A DNA stretch of 10,088 bases from NCBI GenBank assembly GCA_938021455.1, contig CALIGP010000405.1:1-10088 (forward strand). The letters are read 5' to 3'. Of this stretch, positions 6,202-10,088 are shown one piece after another. The DNA comes from an uncultured Lewinella sp. GTDB taxonomy: Bacteria > Bacteroidota > Bacteroidia > Chitinophagales > Saprospiraceae. The position numbers and the translations under genes are program-made. The notes beneath the pieces were generated by a model. It did no database searches, was not told where the DNA came from, and worked only from the letters and a program-made list of their open reading frames with translations. Each line of letters starts with the position of its first letter. The stretch's first letter is position 1.

Positions 6202-7236
6202 TTACACTCTTTTCAACCGCACCGGATACGTCCGTCCACTATACCACTGCGGAACGAAAAGATTGCCATCTCCATCGGGGCAGACGTCGTGCGGGTTCAT
6301 GAAGGTCTGGTTATCATACACGACGTCCTTAAAGTTCTCCTGATTAGTAGGAGCGGAGCCACCAGGTAAGGAGACGACGTTGAAGTCTTTATCCAGCACC
6401 GCCACCATACCATCATAACTCCACCAGCTTTTGGTGACGATGACGGCAAAGAGAGTGTAGTAGCCGGAGATCACCGGACGACAAATCTCCAATCCGGGTA
6501 GTTTACGGGTAGACAAATGCTTACCCTCCATGGACCAGCGCTGGAACTCAGCGGCGGAGCGATTAGTGATCAACAACTCCGGCGTTCCCCGCCGATCATC
6601 TACCACAATGCCGTGGCAGCAGCCGAAGTGATCTTTGCCGCCGAAGACATTCTTTAGTTGGCCCTTGACGTCAAAGTGGAAAATCTTGTTGGTGCCGTAT
6701 CCGTCCGCTACGTAGATGTCGCCGTTGGAGGCAACGGTCGTTTCCGTTGGTTTAAAGGCGGAGCCCTCCGGAATTTGATCGGCAGGGATGCTGAGTTCCC
6801 GAATGAGTCTGCCGTCCAGATCGATATTGATGACACGTCCGTCGGCGCTATCCGTCAGCCAAAAGGTCTGATCTTCTCCTTCGCCAGCTTTCGTAAAGCC
6901 GTGTGGCTCAGTCAGGCCGTGCTGGAAAGAGTCCAACATCTTACCGTCTTTACTGTAGGCAATGACGTTAAATTTATCGCTCACCGTAGAGCAAACGAGC
7001 CGACCTCTGCTGTCTAGTACCATCTCATGGCAGTGCTGAACGGGTTGGGTGCGGGGATCAAGATTTCCCCAGTTTTTATCCACTTTATACCGAAAGTCAC
7101 CGTGGCCAATTATTTGTCTGTCGTCAATCAGCTGTGTTTTTTTTGCGCAAGCCGACAGGCCGGCAAGCGGAATAGATGCGGTTGCTAAGCCCGCTAGACC
7201 GGCTTTTTTGAGGAATTGGCGACGGTTTTCTGGCAT
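6202..7236 (-). CDS. Tat-exported lipoprotein, NHL-like beta-propeller
   Basis: This is a 344-residue protein. The N-terminus has a twin-arginine motif (RRQFLKK, 5-11), a hydrophobic stretch and a lipobox LSAC with Cys30, so it is probably exported folded and lipid-anchored. The rest is a series of beta-propeller blades with NHL-like units: HEMVLDSRGRLV (70-81), GFTKAGEGEDQTFWLTDS (113-130), NGDIYVADGYGTNKIFHF (171-188), HGIVVDD (208-214) and NPHDVCPDGDGNLFVPQ (314-330). Conserved His-Gly/His-Asp pairs recall the peptidyl-hydroxyglycine lyase-type propellers, but a catalytic role is not shown. It starts two bases after the stop of the upstream cytochrome-LRR gene, so the two form one operon. 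Tat export suggests a folded protein or a cofactor; a periplasmic partner role for the cytochrome protein is an inference. Confidence 0.85.
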   Translation of the reverse strand: MPENRRQFLKKAGLAGLATASIPLAGLSACAKKTQLIDDRQIIGHGDFRYKVDKNWGNLDPRTQPVQHCHEMVLDSRGRLVCSTVSDKFNVIAYSKDGKMLDSFQHGLTEPHGFTKAGEGEDQTFWLTDSADGRVINIDLDGRLIRELSIPADQIPEGSAFKPTETTVASNGDIYVADGYGTNKIFHFDVKGQLKNVFGGKDHFGCCHGIVVDDRRGTPELLITNRSAAEFQRWSMEGKHLSTRKLPGLEICRPVISGYYTLFAVIVTKSWWSYDGMVAVLDKDFNVVSLPGGSAPTNQENFKDVVYDNQTFMNPHDVCPDGDGNLFVPQWYSGRTYPVRLKRV

Positions 7237-7238
7237 GG

Positions 7239-8636
7239 TTATTTGGTATTTGTTTCGCTGGCCTCCGTGGCAAAGGTAAAGCCGGTGTCTACGGAGACTT
7301 CAGGGTGAGCTTCTGTAAATGCCCTGACGGCATCCGGGCTAACTTTCGTTTGCCACAGGTAAAGACGCTTAAGGGCCGGGTAACTGGCCAGGTGCTCGAA
7401 AATGCGATCATCCACCTCGGTGCCGTATAAATTAAGCGATTCAAGGTGGCGAAGACCTTTGAGGCGCTCTACCGTCTTGGGAGTGACAGCGGTGCCGTTA
7501 AGTCGAAGTCGGTTTAGGTTCGGAAAGCGGGCCAGTGGCTCCAGTTGAGTGTCGTCAAAGGGTAAGCGGTCCAGGCTGAGGTAACTAATTTGTTCGGGCG
7601 CTATTTCTGCCAGTTTAGCCAGGGCAGTAGCCTCAAGCTGTTTGCCGGGTCTTGGTTTGGCTTCCAGAGCAGGACCATCGGGGTTAAGCGTACTAACGGA
7701 CCAGTTAAGCTGGCGAAGTGTTTCCAGGTCTTGGGCGCTCACCGCAGGTGCAAAGAGAGTCTCTACAAACAGCCGTGGGCGCAAATCCAAGCCGTAATCG
7801 CGTAGCAACAGCTCTTTGATATCTTCGGGGGTGTCTCTGGGGTCTAGTACGGAAAGTGTGTCCGCTCCCTGCTCAATCCAGTAACGAAGTAACTCCACTT
7901 CGGCGTAGTCAAAACCATCCCCTTGTGGCGGCATACTCTTTACGTTGTCTTTGGGAAGAGTCACCCGCTTCATCCAGCTGCTTGCCATCGGACTACCCGC
8001 TTTTACGGCCGGGCCACCGTCTCCGCCCGCAAATACAAAATGAGGCTCGTCCATCCGCAAATCACCATTTTGCTTGCCAGCATTGTGGCAGCGGACACAA
8101 GATTTATTGAGCGCTGGCTGAAGGAAACTGGCATAGAGGTTAATGCTGTCGGTATTAACCCGACTCCAGTCTTTCACGGCAGAGCTGTCCGGCGCATGAC
8201 CGGCTATTTTTTGAATGGCAACCGGAGCGTGCTCGAACAGATAGGTCTCCCCGTGCGTCAGGTTCCCGCCCTGGTGGCCGGCTAAGCCCAAAAGCCCTGC
8301 CACTAAAACGCCGAAGTATTTGGCGGTCTTACCTCCCTTTCGGGTTAGAAAAACACCACTTACGGCCAGTACCGCTACGCTGATGCCCAACCAACGGTGC
8401 CACCAAAGTGTGTCGCCACCGCCACTCTCATTGGCTAATAGCCAACCGCACCCGGCAGCCGCTACGGCTGCTGCAGCCCCTACAACCCAGCTGATCCGGA
8501 TGGCGGGCCGTAGCTTATCCCCGGGCCAGAACTCCATCAGGACGGCTAAGAGCAGAAAGCCAATGGGTAAGTGAACCAGGATGGGGTGGAACCGACCAAC
8601 AAAGAGGCCGAAATCAGTTAGTAGAATGGTTGACAT
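7239..8636 (-). CDS. Membrane-bound c-type cytochrome: DUF2231 + planctomycete-type cytochrome c + leucine-rich repeats
   Basis: This is a 465-residue, three-part protein. Residues 10-125 form a DUF2231 membrane domain (HPILVHLPIGF at 17-27, then hydrophobic segments near 48-67, 82-97 and 106-120). Residues 165-260 are a cytochrome c domain of the PSCyt1/Planctomycete type, with the heme site CVRCH (180-184) and a likely Met235 ligand in MPPQG. Residues 348-440 carry about four leucine-rich repeats (ISYLSLDRLPF, LNRLRLNGTAVT, LESLNLYGTEVD, LKRLYLWQTKVS). Similar fusions occur in Planctomycetota, Verrucomicrobiota and Bacteroidota genomes, often near polysaccharide or sulfatase genes; their function is unsettled. 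It probably sits in the membrane with heme and LRR domains on the outer side. It is the first gene of an operon with the Tat propeller lipoprotein (2-base gap). Confidence 0.9.
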   Translation of the reverse strand: MSTILLTDFGLFVGRFHPILVHLPIGFLLLAVLMEFWPGDKLRPAIRISWVVGAAAAVAAAGCGWLLANESGGGDTLWWHRWLGISVAVLAVSGVFLTRKGGKTAKYFGVLVAGLLGLAGHQGGNLTHGETYLFEHAPVAIQKIAGHAPDSSAVKDWSRVNTDSINLYASFLQPALNKSCVRCHNAGKQNGDLRMDEPHFVFAGGDGGPAVKAGSPMASSWMKRVTLPKDNVKSMPPQGDGFDYAEVELLRYWIEQGADTLSVLDPRDTPEDIKELLLRDYGLDLRPRLFVETLFAPAVSAQDLETLRQLNWSVSTLNPDGPALEAKPRPGKQLEATALAKLAEIAPEQISYLSLDRLPFDDTQLEPLARFPNLNRLRLNGTAVTPKTVERLKGLRHLESLNLYGTEVDDRIFEHLASYPALKRLYLWQTKVSPDAVRAFTEAHPEVSVDTGFTFATEASETNTK

Positions 8637-8931
8637 GTGCAGGTTGTGGAAGGCAAAATAGTAAAAAAGAAGAAGAGTTTCTATCTTTTAATTTGGATGA
8701 AAGTAGTTAATCGAAGGCAGCTTTAATCAAGGAAATAGGTGAGGAAGCCCTGATTTGATCAATAGTGGTACGATTACGGTAATCCCCGTAGTTGCCTCAG
8801 AAAGCAAGCTGTCAGAATGGCTTTAAGTGGTTTAAAGGAAGAATCACCGTCTTTCGATTAATTTTAAACAAATAGTAATTAATTTATCGTTTTTAACCAT
8901 ATTTGCGGCAACAGCAGCTTATACAAACTTT
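8637..8931. promoter_or_regulatory. Divergent promoter region between the cytochrome-LRR operon and recQ
   Basis: These 295 AT-rich bases must hold both promoters. I find no exact TAnnTTTG box on either strand; the nearest on the recQ side is CATATTTG (8898-8905, one mismatch), 26 bases before the ATG. Two palindromes stand out: TTGATCAA (8755-8762) and GATTAC-G-GTAATC (8772-8784). Only trivial reading frames (under 15 codons) are present on the strands I read, so no gene is called. Confidence 0.45.
8772..8784. promoter_or_regulatory. 13-bp palindrome, candidate operator
   Basis: GATTAC and GTAATC are perfect inverted arms around one G, placed near the middle of the divergent intergenic region. 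Ten bases to the left is a second, 8-bp palindrome (8755-8762). It could be bound by a dimeric regulator of either flanking unit; this is a guess from symmetry and location only. Confidence 0.25.
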
Positions 8932-10088
8932 ATGACCCAGGAACTGGCAAAGTCTGCCCTGAAAAAATATTTTGGCTACGACGACTTTCGTCCGTTGCAG
9001 CTCAAGATCATCGAGGGAGTTTTTCGTGGGGAAGACGGTATTGTACTGATGCCCACCGGCGGTGGTAAATCTATGTGCTTCCAAATTCCTGCCGTAACGA
9101 TGACTGGAACGGTAGTGGTGGTGAGTCCGCTTATCTCTCTGATGAAAGACCAGGTAGACGGACTCCAGGCCGTCGGTATTCGTGCGGCCTATCTCAACTC
9201 CAGCCAGATAGGCGGTGAAAGCCATGCCGTGGAGACAGCCTACGAAAATGGAGAGCTGCACCTGCTATACGTCAGCCCGGAGAAACTACTCTCTCAGGGC
9301 TTTTTTACGTTCCTGAAGCGCCGGAAAATTTGCCTCTTCGCCATCGATGAAGCCCACTGTATCTCCGCCTGGGGTCATGACTTCCGCCCGGAGTATACCC
9401 GCCTCAAAGGCTTGAAGACGGCCTTTCCTGAAACGCCCGTGCTGGCACTCACCGCTACTGCTGACCGCCTCACGCGCAAGGATATGGCCGAGCAATTAGG
9501 CATCCCTTCGGCTGAGCAGCACATCTCTTCCTTCAACCGGCCAAACCTCAGCCTGGCCGTCCGTCCCGGCTTGAAACGCCGCGAGCAAATTATCAACTTC
9601 CTCCGTGAACGTCCCAACGAGGCTGGCATCGTTTACTGCCTGAGCCGTAAACAGACGGAGAATATGGCCGGTAAACTCCGCGAAGCTGGCTATAATGCCG
9701 AAGCCTATCACGCCGGCCTTCAGGCCACCCATCGGGCAAAGGTTCAATCAGACTTCATCAACGATAAAACCCTCATTGTCTGTGCTACCATTGCCTTCGG
9801 CATGGGCATCGATAAAAGCAACGTCCGCTGGGTCATCCACTACACTTTGCCTAAGAACCTGGAGAACTATTATCAGGAAATTGGTCGCGCTGGCCGCGAC
9901 GGCGCCAAGGCCGATACCCTGCTCTTTTATTCCTACAATGATTACCTGACGCTGAAAGACATGATCAGTGGTAATGCCAATTCCGAGCTACAGGTCGCCA
10001 AGCTCGACCGCATGAAGGAATATGCTGAAAGCATGGCCTGCCGCCGGCGGATTCTGCTCAATTATTTCAGCGAAGACCACGCCGAAGA
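8932..10088 (+). CDS. recQ: ATP-dependent DNA helicase RecQ (5' part, cut by window edge)
   Basis: The first 385 codons are present and the frame is open to the last base. All helicase motifs are intact: motif 0 FGYDDFRPLQ (14-23), motif I TGGGKS with Lys46, motif Ia SPLISLMKDQV (65-75), DEAH (139-142) followed by the RecQ-type aromatic loop (AWGHDFRPEY), LTATA (motif III), IVYCLSRK (motif IV), ATIAFGMGIDKSNV (motif V) and QEIGRAGRDG (motif VI). A Cys followed by RRRILLNYF near the right edge begins the zinc-binding domain; the RQC and any HRDC domain lie outside. It unwinds DNA 3' to 5' in recombination and repair, in the cytoplasm. The ATG at 8932 is the first in-frame ATG close to motif 0. 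It is divergent from the cytochrome-LRR operon. Confidence 0.97.
   Translation, partial: MTQELAKSALKKYFGYDDFRPLQLKIIEGVFRGEDGIVLMPTGGGKSMCFQIPAVTMTGTVVVVSPLISLMKDQVDGLQAVGIRAAYLNSSQIGGESHAVETAYENGELHLLYVSPEKLLSQGFFTFLKRRKICLFAIDEAHCISAWGHDFRPEYTRLKGLKTAFPETPVLALTATADRLTRKDMAEQLGIPSAEQHISSFNRPNLSLAVRPGLKRREQIINFLRERPNEAGIVYCLSRKQTENMAGKLREAGYNAEAYHAGLQATHRAKVQSDFINDKTLIVCATIAFGMGIDKSNVRWVIHYTLPKNLENYYQEIGRAGRDGAKADTLLFYSYNDYLTLKDMISGNANSELQVAKLDRMKEYAESMACRRRILLNYFSEDHAE

Noticed and set aside
8817..8861. Tiny plus-strand frame of 14 codons upstream of recQ
   Set aside because: It is too short, with no ribosome-binding or conservation evidence; a leader peptide cannot be supported.

Overview
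The window looks like chromosome of a Bacteroidota bacterium, probably from the Saprospiraceae/Lewinella side of the phylum. Three things support this. One is a protein family I know mainly from Bacteroidota, a small MSKPRVIK-type protein with an Asp-rich tail. Another is a Tat lipoprotein propeller paired with a DUF2231-cytochrome-LRR membrane protein. The third is a TAnnTTTG-type -7 box upstream of the transaldolase gene and a general lack of Shine-Dalgarno sequences. The placement is inference from family recognition; no database search was run. I see no rRNA, tRNA, CRISPR array, insertion sequence or phage gene.

Layout from left to right: (1) Bases 1-233 hold a tandem array of an 83-bp non-coding repeat, cut by the window edge. 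(2) A secreted alpha/beta hydrolase (minus strand, 245-1507) follows. (3) A DUF937/YidB-like protein with a Gly-rich, 22-residue-repeat tail (minus, 1668-2300) has a clear intrinsic terminator just after it (1591-1628). (4) A tight three-gene minus-strand operon (5086 down to 2471) encodes the acidic-tailed small protein, an NADPH-dependent FMN reductase-like protein and a multi-pass GT-C/GT39-type glycosyltransferase. The first two genes overlap by one base (TAGTG), and the last two overlap by several tens of bases. (5) A short-form transaldolase (minus, 5419-6078) has its own -7 box and a long-stem intrinsic terminator. (6) A two-gene minus-strand operon (8636 down to 6202) encodes a DUF2231 + cytochrome c + leucine-rich-repeat membrane protein and a Tat-exported NHL-like beta-propeller lipoprotein. 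(7) After a 295-bp divergent intergenic region, the 5' two thirds or so of recQ runs off the right edge on the plus strand (8932 to >10088).

Functionally the window is mostly housekeeping and envelope genes: DNA repair helicase, pentose phosphate enzyme, envelope glycosylation, an extracytoplasmic redox-type pair, and a secreted esterase-like enzyme. No clear-cut new multi-gene system is visible. The parts most worth a second look are the 83-bp repeat array, the cytochrome-LRR/propeller pair, the unclear start of the glycosyltransferase, and the DUF937 protein's repeat tail.
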